From positions 12,509,501 to 12,573,500 of the forward strand of contig NC_085131.1 of NCBI RefSeq assembly GCF_030269925.1: a stretch of 64,000 bases of DNA. The letters run 5' to 3'. This document shows, piece by piece, positions 32,706 to 42,964 of the stretch. The notes under the pieces were generated by a model that searched no databases, had not been told where the DNA came from, and saw only the letters and a program-made list of their open reading frames with translations. Source of the DNA: Bombyx mori. Taxonomy: Eukaryota > Arthropoda > Insecta > Lepidoptera > Bombycidae. Made by a program: the position numbers and the translations under genes. Each line of letters begins with the position of its first letter. Within the stretch, counting starts at the first letter, position 1.

Positions 32706-33405
32706 TTTTTTTTTTGATAACGCCCTCTTGTTGTGTCTTTAAAGCGGTTAGTTGCCCTCAATTAAGAAAAATAGTATTATTATTCGCCAATAGATGTCGG
32801 GAAGAGTTGATTATTGAAAACACGAATAAATAAACATTTTCTGAAAATAAATCGTAGCTAGATCGATTTATCGCCCCCGAAATCCCCTGTATACTAAATT
32901 TTATGAAAATCATTGGAGCCGTTTCCGAGATTCAGATTATATAAATATATATATTAATACGTGAAGCAAAAACTTTGTATCCGTTTTTACGAAAATTGCG
33001 CCGACGGAGGAGTATGAAATTTTCCACACTTATAGAGAATATAGAGAAGAAGTGCACAATGCTAATTTTTTTTTTAAATAATGCGTAAAAGATGCATTAA
33101 ATCAATAAAGAAAACATTACACACACTACATACCATGTATTTGACGCACACACGCATGCATACTATTTATTGTCAAGCTTTTGTTCTTGACGTCTGTTGT
33201 CAAATTGAGAATACATTAAATATTGTTTGTCTTTGTTAATATTTTTTATAGTGTAGTTTTGGCGAGATTTGTGATTATAGAAGTATAAAATACAATCATA
33301 ATAGTGTACAAACTTACAATTCCAATTAACTATAGTCGAATTTCGACTACTGCGGGACCTCTAGTATATATTAATATACAAGAATTACTCGTTTAAAGGT
33401 ATAAG
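32706..33405 (-). repeat. Unclassified dispersed repeat E, copy 3, split by a Helitron
   Basis: E body at 32706-32945, a Helitron at 32946-33364, then the rest of E at 33365-33405. Joined across the Helitron, the sequence matches copy 2 (10325-10375) with about two substitutions at the junction. Confidence 0.8.
32946..33364 (+). mobile_element. Helitron, family A, inside repeat E
   Basis: 419 bp, starting TATATATATTAATACGTG (one change from the TC start) and ending GACCTCTAG with the TAGTCGAATTTCGACTA hairpin just inside. It sits between A and T with no duplication. It is about 90% or more similar by eye to the copies at 46919 and 49541. Confidence 0.9.
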
Positions 33406-33409
33406 ATAA

Positions 33410-33845
33410 GATTAGCCGTGAGCTACTTCACCTTACGCAATAAAAAAGGAGTACCCTATACAGGGTATTAATAAAGTTGTAATTTGAGAGTCCTGTGAAT
33501 TTCAAACTTGTTTTGACCGTCAATTAAAGTTGATTACTTTACGATGTAGCACGTATTTCGAAACTATGTGCTCGAAAGTAATTATAACGAACGACGAGCG
33601 ATGAGCGGCTTATGTATACATAAGCAGGAGGTACATATTAATATTTCAATAGAGTATTTTATTTACTAACGCGCTGCGGCAAAATGTGGGCTAGTTTATT
33701 TATTCTTAAGGGAACGGGTGCTCGGCACTTGAATCTTCTACGAGGTTCCCGACCAAAAATTCAACCAGAAGCAAAGCTCAGCCCTAGGACACCTGACTGG
33801 AGGAGTCGTCGAGGCGAATCGAACACTCTACATCTGCCGTCTCGG
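33410..33845. other. Unassigned sequence
   Basis: No repeat or gene was recognised. A 60-aa frame at 33684-33866 has no family resemblance. Confidence 0.45.
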
Positions 33846-33847
33846 TA

Positions 33848-34095
33848 TTTTTTATTTATTGCTTAGATTGGTGGACGAGCTCACAGCCCACCTGGTGTTT
33901 AGTGGTTACTGGAGCCCATAGACATCTACAACGTAAATGCGCCACCCACCTTGAAATACAAGTTCTAAGGTCTCAGTATAGTTACAACGACTGCCCCACC
34001 CTTCAAACCGAAACGCATTACTGCTTCACGGCAGAAATAGGCGGGGCGGTGGTACCTACCCGCGCGGACTCACAAGTGGTCCTACCACCAGTAAA
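33848..34095 (-). mobile_element. Bm1 SINE, short form
   Basis: PolyT-rich start and full body. It ends CCTACCACCAGTAAA at the common break. Confidence 0.95.
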
Positions 34096-34285
34096 AATGA
34101 CAGCCCATCAACAGTTGGTGTCGTTTGTGTTTCGGAAAAATCGCAGACTATTTGTTGAAACTTTTCTACTTGCCTTTGTCGAACAATCGAACATAAATTC
34201 CTTGCTTTGAGCATTCCTGAGTTAAAAATTCTGCTGGTAGATATTAATCTGACAAATAATAATAGAGCCACTATTATTATTTGCC

Positions 34286-34619
34286 ACTAAACAAATGTTC
34301 AAGATTGACTTCCACGATGAAGGAATAACATCGTGTAATAAAAATGAAACCAGAAAAATTATAATTTGCGTAATTACTAGTGGTAGGACTTCTTGTGAGT
34401 CCGCGCGGGTGGGTACCACCACCCTGCCTGTTGCTGCCGTGAAGCAGTAATGCGTTTCGGTTTGAAGGGTGGGGCAGCCGTTGTAACTAAACTTGAGACC
34501 TTAGAACTTATATCTCAAGGTGGGTGGCACATTTACGTTGTGGATGTCCATGGGCTCCAGTAACTACTTAACACCAGGTGGGCTGTGAGCTCGTCCACCC
34601 ATCTAAGCAATAAAAATAA
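34286..34619 (+). mobile_element. Bm1 SINE, head lost
   Basis: Begins in ACAAATGTTCAAGATTGACT and runs to AAGCAATAAAAATAAA. Confidence 0.93.
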
Positions 34620-34721
34620 AGCCACACTCGGGCCAAAGGCCAAGTTCCCTACACTTACTAATTAACTAACTAATTATGAAGACACCTAATTATGTCTAGG
34701 AATTTACAAATAAGTCATATC

Positions 34722-34985
34722 GTCTTTTTTATTGTTGGATAGCGTGGGTGAGCTCACGGCTAATTTGGTCTTAAGTTGTTACTATAGCAGAGTTTTGAGG
34801 CAGCGGCTTGGCTCTGCCCCTGGCATTGCTGAAGTCCATGGGCGACGGTAACCACTCACCATCAGCAAAAAAAGAAAAAAAGAAATCATAACGTGGTCAC
34901 TATTACGTATGTACCTCGAGACGAGATTTCGAAGTCTTATACAACTACTGTCCCAGCCATCAATGAAACATGACTGCTTCTACAA
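34722..34985 (-). mobile_element. Degenerate Bm1 split by a LINE tail
   Basis: T-rich start and 'ggtgagctcacggctaattt' up to about 34796. Bm1-like sequence resumes near 34905 with 'acctcgagacgagatttc' and ends 'aaacatgactgcttct'. Confidence 0.6.
34797..34885 (+). mobile_element. Jockey/CR1-like LINE, terminal ~70 nt, inside Bm1
   Basis: Begins at GGCAGCGGCTTGGCTC, runs to ACCACTCACCATCAG and then into an A/G-rich tail. The left edge is within 3 nt of the recurrent break point. The last 35 nt of the usual 3' UTR are missing. Confidence 0.8.
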
Positions 34986-34989
34986 AAAC

Positions 34990-35305
34990 ACATAGAAAAC
35001 ACAAATACTTCCCAGCAGATGAGCTCAATGACACACTATCAAACGCACACCACTACAAGCCTTGCATTACAAACAACAAAATTAATTGCCTTGCTGAGCG
35101 AGCCTTTGAACACATTGCGCTAATTATGATAAATACCAATCATATAATATGTACACGGAATACAAACGCGCTGCGTAAGAGAAAATTGCTTGTAATTAAT
35201 TTCGTAGTCTGATAGCGGTGTTGGTTTGTATATGGTGGCTTTTTTTCAATGAATTCGAAGCCGTTCTTGGCAAATGAAACTCGTGTTGTGAATCCTTTGA
35301 AATAG
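34990..35305. other. AT-rich DNA, nothing recognised
   Basis: An 80-aa open frame at 34970-35212 has no recognisable motif and biased composition. I do not call it a gene. Confidence 0.45.
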
Positions 35306-35385
35306 GTACTAGTGGTAAGACCTCTTGTGAGTCCGCACGGGTAGGTACCACTACCCTGCCTATTTCTGCCGTTAAGCAGTAATTC
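35306..35385 (+). mobile_element. Bm1 fragment, in tandem with the next copy
   Basis: Starts at the common break (ACTAGTGGTAAGACC) and stops at AAGCAGTAATT, where the next full-length Bm1 begins at once. Confidence 0.88.
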
Positions 35386-35386
35386 A

Positions 35387-35818
35387 GTCGTCGTGGCCTA
35401 AAGGATAGGACGTCCGATGCATTCGTGTTGAGCGATGCACCACTGTTCGAATCCCGCAGGCGGGTACCAATTTTTCTAATGAAATACTCAACAAACGTTC
35501 ACGATTGCCTTCCACGGTGAAGGAATAACATCGTGTAATAAAAATCAAACCCGCAAAATTATAATTTGCGTAATTACTGGTGGTAGGACCTCTTGTGGGT
35601 CCGCACGGGTAGGTACCACCACCCTGCCTATTTCAGCCGTGAAGCAGTAATTCGTTTCCGTTTAAAGAGTGGGGTAGCCGTTGTAACTATACTGTGAGCT
35701 TAAAACTCATATCTTCAGGTGGATGGTGGGATTTACGTTATAGATGTCTATGGGCTCCGGTAACCATTTAATACCAGGGGGGCTGTGAGCTCGTCTACCT
35801 ACCTATACAATAAAAAAG
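35387..35818 (+). mobile_element. Bm1 SINE, full length
   Basis: GTCGTCGTGGCCTAAAGG head with both promoter boxes, complete body with substitutions, and tail AATAAAAAA. Confidence 0.94.
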
Positions 35819-35819
35819 G

Positions 35820-36246
35820 TACCATCGATATTAATGCTTCTGCACCAAAGTTGTCACGCGTTTTGATACGACATTTACATTCCTTTAGTAACCAATTAGC
35901 ATCAAGCGAAACATGCCAACTAGAGCAATAAGATACACATACATACATTCTTTTATATAAAATCGGTTTAGGTAAAAAAAAGTAGAGACGCTATGACTCG
36001 GGATTTCCATAAGGAAAAAATAATCAAATCTCATAATACGAAGAGGAAAATAATATTGTTCGAACTGGATTCTTATATTTATTCTTGTAAATATCGATAC
36101 CGTGTAATATCCCCGAAGGCGGAAATGTCATGAATATCGTCATGGAAAATACCGAAAAACTCTTACAGCTTATCTGAAGAATCTACTTAAGTATCTACCA
36201 CTAGTCTCTAATCCAAGCAGAAACTTAAGTACTTTAACACCTTAAG
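35820..36246. other. AT-rich DNA, nothing recognised
   Basis: No repeat or gene was recognised. Confidence 0.5.
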
Positions 36247-36925
36247 CAGATTGATTGACTGAGTGGAGCAGTAGTAGCGCCTATGATTGTTGTGCGGAGG
36301 GTCGCGGGTTCGATTCCCACCTTGAGTAAACATTCTTGTGATGAACAGTTTTTTTGCTCTTTGTCTAGGTGTCATCGTGGCCTAAAGGATGAGACGTCCG
36401 GTGCATTCGTGTTGAGCGATGCACCGGTGTTCGAATCTCAGGCGGGTACAAAATTTTCTAACGAAATACGTACTCAACAAATGTTCACGATTGACTTCCA
36501 CGGTGAAGGAATAACATCGTGTAATAAAAATCAAACCCGCAAAATTATAATATTAATTACTGGTGGTAAGTCCGGACTCCACTTGTGAGTCCGCGCGGAT
36601 CGGTACCACCACCCTGCCTATTTCTGCCGTGAAGCAGTAATGCGTTTCGGTTTGAAGGGTGGGGCAGCCGTTGTAACTATACTGGGACCTTAGAACTTAT
36701 ATCTCAAGGTGGATGGTGCGTTTACGTTGTAGATGTCTATGGGCTCCAGTAACCACTTAACATCAGGTGGGCCGTGAGCTCGTCCACCCATCTAAGCAAA
36801 AAAAAGGTGTTTATTATGTATATAATTAAACATATATAAGCATGTATATGTCTCCGGTACTCATAGCATAGAGAATCCTAAATCTTGGGCCGGATGATAA
36901 TGTGATTTGTTCTGAATTAATGTTA
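36247..36925 (+). mobile_element. tRNA-derived SINE, second family, split by Bm1
   Basis: The head and start of the body lie at 36247-36370 (A-box-like GGAGCAGTAGTAGCG, B box GGGTTCGATTCCC, then 'tttttgctctttgtctagg'). The body resumes at 36806 with GGTGTTTATTATGT and continues through 'agagaatcctaaatcttggg' to about 36925. Removing the Bm1 makes it colinear with 51545-51800. Confidence 0.8.
36371..36805 (+). mobile_element. Bm1 SINE, full length, inside another SINE
   Basis: Complete from GTCATCGTGGCCTAAAGG to the A-tail. The GGT before it and the GGTG after its A-tail may be a short target duplication. Confidence 0.94.
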
Positions 36926-36929
36926 ATTT

Positions 36930-37335
36930 ATCTCGCAAATTTAAACTCTCATTATATCATTGCCGATATTGATTCGCTAAAATAGAACGAAAGCCTACAC
37001 CATTCAGGCAATTCACATGGGATTTTCATGAGAATAATTTCTTTAAGCTATTACATTTTTGAACAGATCACTATGTACTCAATCACTAAATAAGGTTCTA
37101 AACACTCAAACAGTCACAGCGCTAGAAGCTTCAGATAAACATCATCCAATGTACTATACAAAAACAAAACTACTATAATGCTAATCTGTACATTGCTAAG
37201 TATATGCTAACTTTAAGTATTCAAAGTTTCTATTCATTGGTTGAACGAAAATACTAACATACACATCCTTGTAAAGCAGACATTTTGTTACTTAGACAAA
37301 AACCTTATGAAATAACAAAAATATCATATTTTTTT
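36930..37335. other. AT-rich DNA, nothing recognised
   Basis: No repeat or gene was recognised. Confidence 0.5.
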
Positions 37336-37340
37336 TAATC

Positions 37341-37628
37341 TCTATATATAAAAATGAATTACTGTTCGTTAGTCTCGCTAAAACTCGAGAACAGCTGGAC
37401 TGATTTGGCTAATTTTGGTCTTGAATGATTTGTGGAAGCCCAGAGAAGGTTTAAATGGTAAATAAATTTGAAAATGCTGGGAATTAAATAAAAATAACAG
37501 TTTTGTTTTTCCTATGATTTGTCCCCCGTCGGACGGATTCCTTTTGTTTGTTTTAAGTTTATTTTATACAAAAATTTAGATCTTTTATTTATCGATTGAG
37601 GCACTACGAAGTCTGCCGGGTCAGATAG
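37341..37628 (+). mobile_element. Helitron, family C, longest copy
   Basis: 288 bp, TCTATATATAAAAATGAATT to GCCGGGTCAGATAG, so the usual CTAG is mutated to ATAG. It includes the GTCGGACGGATTCC region. No coding sequence. Confidence 0.8.
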
Positions 37629-37794
37629 TTTATTATAAAAATTACTTTAGAAAACAACACAGCCTAATGACATAATGCAATAAAAGAAAGTTTTGTTTAT
37701 TTAAATTACATTATTGATTCTCTAAGTTAATAGCGGATATCAATCACCAAGAGATCGAAGGCATAGCTATATTGCAGATGTCGCAGCTTTCAAA

Positions 37795-38040
37795 TTCGAA
37801 GGGCAGGGCTAGTAAGTCGGCTCACGATGCTCAACTTGGGAAGATTTGCTAACACTAACTGTAGCAAGAGCGGTGCTCCGTTGGATCTATCACCGGATTG
37901 GAATCGCGACCCACTGAGAAGATCTAACGAGAAACTCAGTAGGCTGTGTCTGCTTGCCAGTTTGCACGTCGAACTCTTCGTCCCATTTGAAAAGTTTGAT
38001 GAAAAGAGCATCGAAGGCTACTGTGTGCTGCGCGGTCGCG
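37795..38040 (+). mobile_element. LINE-like repeat K, copy 5, old
   Basis: 'tgctaacactaactgtagca', GATCTATCACCGGATTGGAA, 'cccactgagaagatct' and GAAACTCAGTAGGCTGTGTC are in the K order. The 114-aa and 73-aa frames over it run on opposite strands and have no known motif. Confidence 0.6.
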
Positions 38041-39425
38041 CGCGTTCTTCTAGTTCAGGTATGTTATTAGAAGCGGCCATGATAAGGGGGCTATCATGCT
38101 GCACCGCTTTTTCAAAGGAGCGTACTGACACTGTCTTCAAATACCTTCATAGTGCCTCTATTTCGAGGTAAGGAGTGGCGCGCTGCCTTAACTTAAAATT
38201 AAATATAATTAAGGTAGTTAGTAAGTTGGGTTAAGATAAAAAAAAATGAGGAGAGAAGCGGCCGCTCGAAAATTGTAACAAAGAGGATGATGAAGAAAGA
38301 AGAAAGAAGAAAGAAGAGTGAAGATGAAGAGAAAAGCATCATTAACGCCTTACCCAACGCTCTCAAATCTGCATTTCCTCAACGCCTGCAGTTCATCACC
38401 CCTGCGTCGATAGGCAGGGAGTTACCAGTCCGGGCAATAAAATATACTAGTATTTGCCGTTATTTTATACGTTTTTCTCTTTTATTTTGTTTTTTACATT
38501 CAAATGATAAAATAATAGATTGATTTTAATGTATTTTTATTGATAACACTGAAGCTTGTCCACAGATAAAAATAAATAAAAAAAAAGAAAAAAAAAAGTT
38601 GTCACTTTAAAAATACATAGCTATTTCGTGTTTGCCTAATTCTGTACAAATATTATTCGAATTGAAATAAAAATATCTTCAAAGTATACGAAATCGATCT
38701 CATTGTACACGAATAATTCTATGTCTATGAACATAACCGAAAAGGCTCAGATAAACGCGTGAAAACAACATTCATCACTTTCAAACGATCTCAAAGATAT
38801 GTACGAATGCGTGTGGTATTTAATAAACCCAATACAACATACGTCAGTTTAGAACTCGGCCCTGTATAATATATTTCAGCGAGGGTTTCTCTCCCCTGTG
38901 CATAAATAATTTCACTCCAACGATTCGATCTTCGGTTTGATTTTACGCGCGCTGTATTTGTAAAAGGTAAAAGGAACGTGTGAGCGATAGTGCGGGGAAA
39001 GTGTTAAAAAGAAATGCTATAAATATACTCTTTTTTTCATCGATAAAATATACATTGAAGAACGATCCCTAAAGGATAAATAAAAAATAAGTGTCATTTA
39101 AGGGAGAAAAACAAAACATGTTTTGAAAAGTATGAGTATTTCTGTTATTATTTTAATGATACATTAACATTATCTATGAAAGCCGACTAGGATTGATTGA
39201 GATCCGTTTGGTGCTGTCCCTGTCGCTCAAGGACATCAGCAATTTCAGGAGTTCAGTTAAGCTTTATGTCGCTAATGAAAGTTCGTTTGGAGAAGAACTT
39301 CTCACTGTATTTTTATTATAAATTGTATTCAAAAAAATTTATTTAAAATAAATTTGACGTACAGTACTATATTTTTACGTTTTATTATATTCTATGTTCA
39401 GCAAATTAAGATTCTCGCATCTTTT
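38041..39425. other. Mostly AT-rich DNA with a purine tract
   Basis: A GAAGAAAGAAGAAAG purine tract lies at 38287-38337. Otherwise no repeat or gene was recognised in about 1.4 kb. Confidence 0.45.
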
Positions 39426-39427
39426 AT

Positions 39428-39765
39428 TGAAGTTATACATTTTTAGGCGCGTTATGAAAAATTGATGAGAGTGAAATTTTACGATGTGTGCGCACCGTGA
39501 CACAAAATTAACAGAAATGAAGTTGCCCACAAGTGCTCCAATACAATTGAGGTTAATTATCCGTATGTATTATTTAGTAATATAAATAACAAAATTATTA
39601 TTTAATATAATTCATACTAAATATTATTAAATTATTATCGTTAAATATTTATTATTAATTATGTAATATTTAAAAAAAAAGAGAAATAAATTTAATAAAA
39701 ATAAAGTATAGCTTCTTACGCGCGTACATAAGTACACGCACCCTTTTTATTAATATACGTATTAC
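39428..39765 (+). repeat. Dispersed element F, copy 1
   Basis: Homologous to 56645-57410 in inverse orientation. It has GAAGTTATAC (39429-39438) near one end and GTATAGCTTC (39706-39715) near the other, an inverted pair with one mismatch. A 'tacataagtacacgcaccc' flank follows. The interior is AT-rich and non-coding. It may be a MITE. Confidence 0.6.
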
Positions 39766-39782
39766 TCTATATCGTTTATTTT

Positions 39783-40105
39783 TCTTTTTCTTCACCTTGT
39801 CCCACTAGGTGGGGCCGGCACAGCTGATTTTTCTCTTCCATTCTCGTCTATCAGCCGTCATCTCAACACTCACTCCTCTCTCTCTCATATCGTCATTCAC
39901 ACACTCCATCCATGTCTTCTTTGGTCGACCTCTTCCGCCTCTACTTTGCACTACCATTTCCATACATATCCTAGTCACATGCATCTTCTCTCTACACATC
40001 ACATGTCCACACCACGCTAATCGTCCGCTCTTTAATTTGTTGATTACCGGGGCTAATTTCACACTTCCTCTGATATACTCTCTCTGTATCGTCTCTGTTT
40101 AGTCA
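39783..40105 (-). mobile_element. RTE-type LINE, best C-terminal ORF fragment
   Basis: The 85-aa minus-strand frame 39805-40062 reads LKSGRLAWCGHVMCREKMHV, then GGRGRPKKTWMECVNDDMRE, then a W-K-R-K and C-A-G-P end. The R-L-x-W-x-G-H-V, GRPKK-W and C-terminal W/P residues are the typical tail of this type of reverse transcriptase. The catalytic domain is absent, so it is a dead fragment. Confidence 0.8.
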
Positions 40106-40109
40106 TAAG

Positions 40110-40327
40110 TAAATCAATTAGTAAAATAAAAAAAGAAAGCATTTTTTTGATATATCGAATGTTATCTGTCAACGTTATCGACTAAGATCCATCTCTATAG
40201 ACTTTGAAGCATTCTTTTTCCGCAGATCTTTTAAGAAACTTTCTTTTCATGTCCACGTGACGTACGTATGCTCGACTGATTATTGATATTCATATACGCA
40301 GTGCATTTCTGCTTTTTTTTTTGTATG
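40110..40327. other. AT-rich DNA, nothing recognised
   Basis: Spacer between the RTE fragment and the short palindromic element. Confidence 0.45.
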
Positions 40328-40453
40328 TACTGTAATTGTTCGAAGTAATACTCTTCCGGCAACCAGGTGGAGTATTCGGAAGAAAAGGCATAATGTAAGG
40401 CATTCTGAAGAGTATTTCGAAGATATTGCTATGTGCTAAAAGAAATTACAGTA
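40328..40453. mobile_element. Possible 126-bp MITE or foldback element
   Basis: TACTGTAATT at 40328-40337 is the exact inverse of AATTACAGTA at 40444-40453. A second inner pair, TTCGAAGTAATACTCTTCCGG and TTCTGAAGAGTATTTCGAAG, also folds back. Non-coding. Confidence 0.6.
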
Positions 40454-40471
40454 ATGTTGTGTTTCTTTTTT

Positions 40472-40582
40472 TTTTGTTGCCATTGTAGGCAGACGAGCGT
40501 ACGGCCCACCTGATGGTAAGGGGTCACCGTCGCGCATGGACGTCAGTAATGCTAGGGGCAGAGCCGAGCCGCTGCCTACCAT
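40472..40582 (-). mobile_element. Jockey/CR1-like LINE, terminal ~105 nt
   Basis: PolyT, ATTGTAGGCAGACGAGCG, 3' UTR complement, ending GCCGCTGCCTACC. It stops at the same point as 16391 and 55178. Confidence 0.85.
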
Positions 40583-40594
40583 TTATATCTTATC

Positions 40595-41048
40595 TGGCCA
40601 TCATGAAAGAAAAAAGAAAGAGAGATACAAAGATAGAGACAGAGATTTTTCTATGGCTTTGAAAATGAACTCCGGTTAGAGTATATCTCCCATATCAAAC
40701 TGAAAATTTTTCAGTAGCTGTGTTTCATCGGAGTCCACCCAAAAGTTCATGTTAGGAGTGGAGGAGGCCAAAAAAGTAAAAGAAAATCACATAATATCCC
40801 CTGTAGCAGTTAATAGAAATTCTCTTCCACCTATTAAGTAGTTTCGGAGTTCATCTGAAGAACGAGCTGCCTAAAACATTACCCATCGACTTAATCAAAC
40901 CAAAAAATACTGTGATGCGTTGATATTTAGGTTCATTATTCCATTTCAACTTCAAGTTCTAGCTGTCATGCCCTGTGCAAGAAATCTGCTACCACCGCAT
41001 TGTTGATTAAATCATTTTTGAATAACAGACCCTTAATAGCATATACAT
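40595..41048. other. Unassigned sequence
   Basis: No repeat or gene was recognised. Confidence 0.45.
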
Positions 41049-41050
41049 AA

Positions 41051-41253
41051 CTAGCTGGCCCGGCAAACGTTTTGCCATACAAATTACTTCTAGGAATGAT
41101 AAATAACCTAGATACCGACTGCAGCGCCATCTGTCGTGCTGATTTGTAACTTTAAGCCTTTCTTGAATCTACCTGAAGTTACACAGAAAATTTCATTAAA
41201 ATCGGTCCAGCTGTTTAGGAGTAGTTCAGTGATAAACACACGCACAGAAGAAA
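41051..41253 (-). mobile_element. Helitron, family B-like, short
   Basis: The minus-strand 3' end is ACGTTTGCCGGGCCAGCTAG, preceded on the plus strand by A. The body has a 'aaaatcggtccagctgttt' segment typical of these elements. The 5' end lies near 41250, directly against the next Helitron. Confidence 0.65.
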
Positions 41254-41526
41254 TCTATACTTAATAGTATAAAGCTGAAGAGTTTGTTTGTTTGAACGCG
41301 CTAATCTAAGGAACTACTGGTCCGAATAAAAAATATATTTCAGTATTAGATAGCCCATTTATTGAGGAAGGCTATAGGTTATATAACATCATGAGAGCCA
41401 TACAAGCGGAGCACCAATAAATAATGTTTCAAAATATTTTCACTTTCTACGTAAATGAAGTGGGGGGTAAAATTTTGCGTTATGGTCAAAGGAACTATTC
41501 CACGCGGAGTCGCGGGCAAAAGCTAG
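41254..41526 (+). mobile_element. Helitron, family D-like
   Basis: Starts TCTATACTTAATAGTATAAAG after an A and ends GGGCAAAAGCTAG before a T. The start resembles 44634, with a different interior. Non-coding. Confidence 0.65.
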
Positions 41527-41596
41527 TATAAAAGTGGTATATATAAAGATATATATCTCATAATTAACATCTCCGTTTGTCGATGAAATTCATAAT

Positions 41597-42060
41597 GTAA
41601 GTACCGTGTCGGTTCGGCGTTACTGTACCATTCTCACGGATCGTTTGGAACCTCTGGATCTGCGGAGGGACTTCGGTTCCCTCTGTATTTTGTACCGTAT
41701 GTTCCATGGGGAGTGCTCTGAGGAATTGTTCGAGATGATACCGGCATCTCGTTTTTATCATCGCACCGCCCGCCACCGGAGTAAAGTTCATCCATACTAC
41801 CTGGAGCCACTGCGGTCATCCACAGTGCGTTTCCAGAGATCTTTTTTGCCACGTAACATCCGGCTATGGAATGAGCTCCCCTCTACGGTGTTTCCCGAGC
41901 GCTATGACATGTCCTTCTTCAAACGAGGCTTCTGGAGAGCATTGAGCGGTAGGCAGCGGCTTGGCTCTGCCCCTGGCATTGCTGAAGTCAATGGGCGACG
42001 GTAACCACTCACCATCAGGTAGGCCGCATGCTCGTCTGCCTACAAGGGCAATAAAAAAAA
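41597..42060 (+). mobile_element. Jockey/CR1-like LINE, best-preserved 3' end
   Basis: The 132-aa frame 41606-42004 holds LDLRRDFGSLCILYRMFHGE (about residues 18-37), then FLPRNIRLWNELPSTVFPER at about 85-105 and FFKRGFWRALSGRQRLGSAP. It is followed by a short UTR and GGGCAATAAAAAAAA. This is the region after the polymerase fingers/palm, and no catalytic YADD box is present. All 11 related fragments here are pieces of this same 3' end. Confidence 0.87.
41953..42052 (+). other. Predicted 3' UTR stem of the LINE
   Basis: GTAGGCAG at about 41951-41958 can pair with CTGCCTAC at about 42037-42044, closing roughly 100 nt just before the A-tail. Five other copies break at the foot of this stem. Confidence 0.5.
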
Positions 42061-42252
42061 CTGTTTCATTAGATATAACCTAGATTTAGGCGGGATTGAG
42101 GCTTATAAAAGGATTTCATTAAATTTATTTACGTACTCTGTGAATGAAAGATATTCTTCAATACGTGAATGCTTGTTGGATTTCGTTCAGTTCTTTATTA
42201 AATTTACATCGTCTTTGTGTTGGAATGTTTTCAAAATAACTTTATCTTAGAC

Positions 42253-42573
42253 TTTTTTTTTTTTTTTGGTCAGGAGGAAATCGCCGGACTTCCGCCCTCC
42301 CCTGGGGATGGAGGGCGGGGCATGTCGGAGTCGAACTGACTAAAACCTCCTGTCGCTCAACAACCCGCGTCCGAACCTCGCATGAGACAGAACCCATGAA
42401 AAGGCAAAGGGGGGAAAGTGAAGCGTTTAGTGCGGAGCACATCTCTCCCATCACCCTCCCCCTCGGGACGCTGGACCAGTGGTCGTCGGCGCCACGACCA
42501 CCAGCCCTCTCGGTCAGCAGGCTATCCGGAGCCCGCCTAGATGGCGCCGGTTAGAATGGTCTATCCTACGGAA
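42253..42573 (-). mobile_element. GC-rich LINE 3' end with 11-bp target duplication
   Basis: TTATCTTAGAC at 42242-42252 is repeated at 42574-42584. PolyT follows the first, then GTCAGGAGGAAATCGCCGG and about 300 bp that are strongly GC-rich for this region. It is the same family as 1621-1716. Probably an R1-like or similar LINE; not named. Confidence 0.85.
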
Positions 42574-42618
42574 TTATCTTAGACATATGACTTCTTTTTT
42601 TGATCTAGATTTTTTGAT

Positions 42619-42964
42619 GTCGTCGTCGTGCCCTAAAGGATAAGACGTCCGGTGCATTCGTATCGAGCGATGCACCGGTGTTCGAATCCCGCAGGCGGGT
42701 ACCAATTGTTCTAATGAAATACGTACTCAACAAATGTTCACGATTGACTTCCGCGGTGAAGGAATAGCATCGTGTAATAAAAATCAAACCCGCAAAATTA
42801 TAATTTGCATAATTACTGGTGGTAGGACCTCTTGTGAGTCTGCGCGGGTAGGTACCACCACCCCGCCTATTTCTGCCGTGAAGCAGTAATGCGTTTCGGT
42901 TTGAAGGATGGGGCAGCCGTTGTAACTATACTTGAGATCTTACAACTTATATCTCAAGGTGGCT
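42619..42964 (+). mobile_element. Bm1 SINE, 3' truncated
   Basis: Full head and most of the body, but it stops at CTCAAGGTGG. The last 90 bp and the A-tail are missing. Confidence 0.93.

Noticed and set aside
33684..33866. Possible tRNA-like B-box complement near 33820
   Set aside because: The match (GAATCGAACACTC) is partial, and no A box or known SINE body accompanies it.
34970..35212. 80-aa open frame
   Set aside because: It starts in a degenerate Bm1 and has no recognisable domain.
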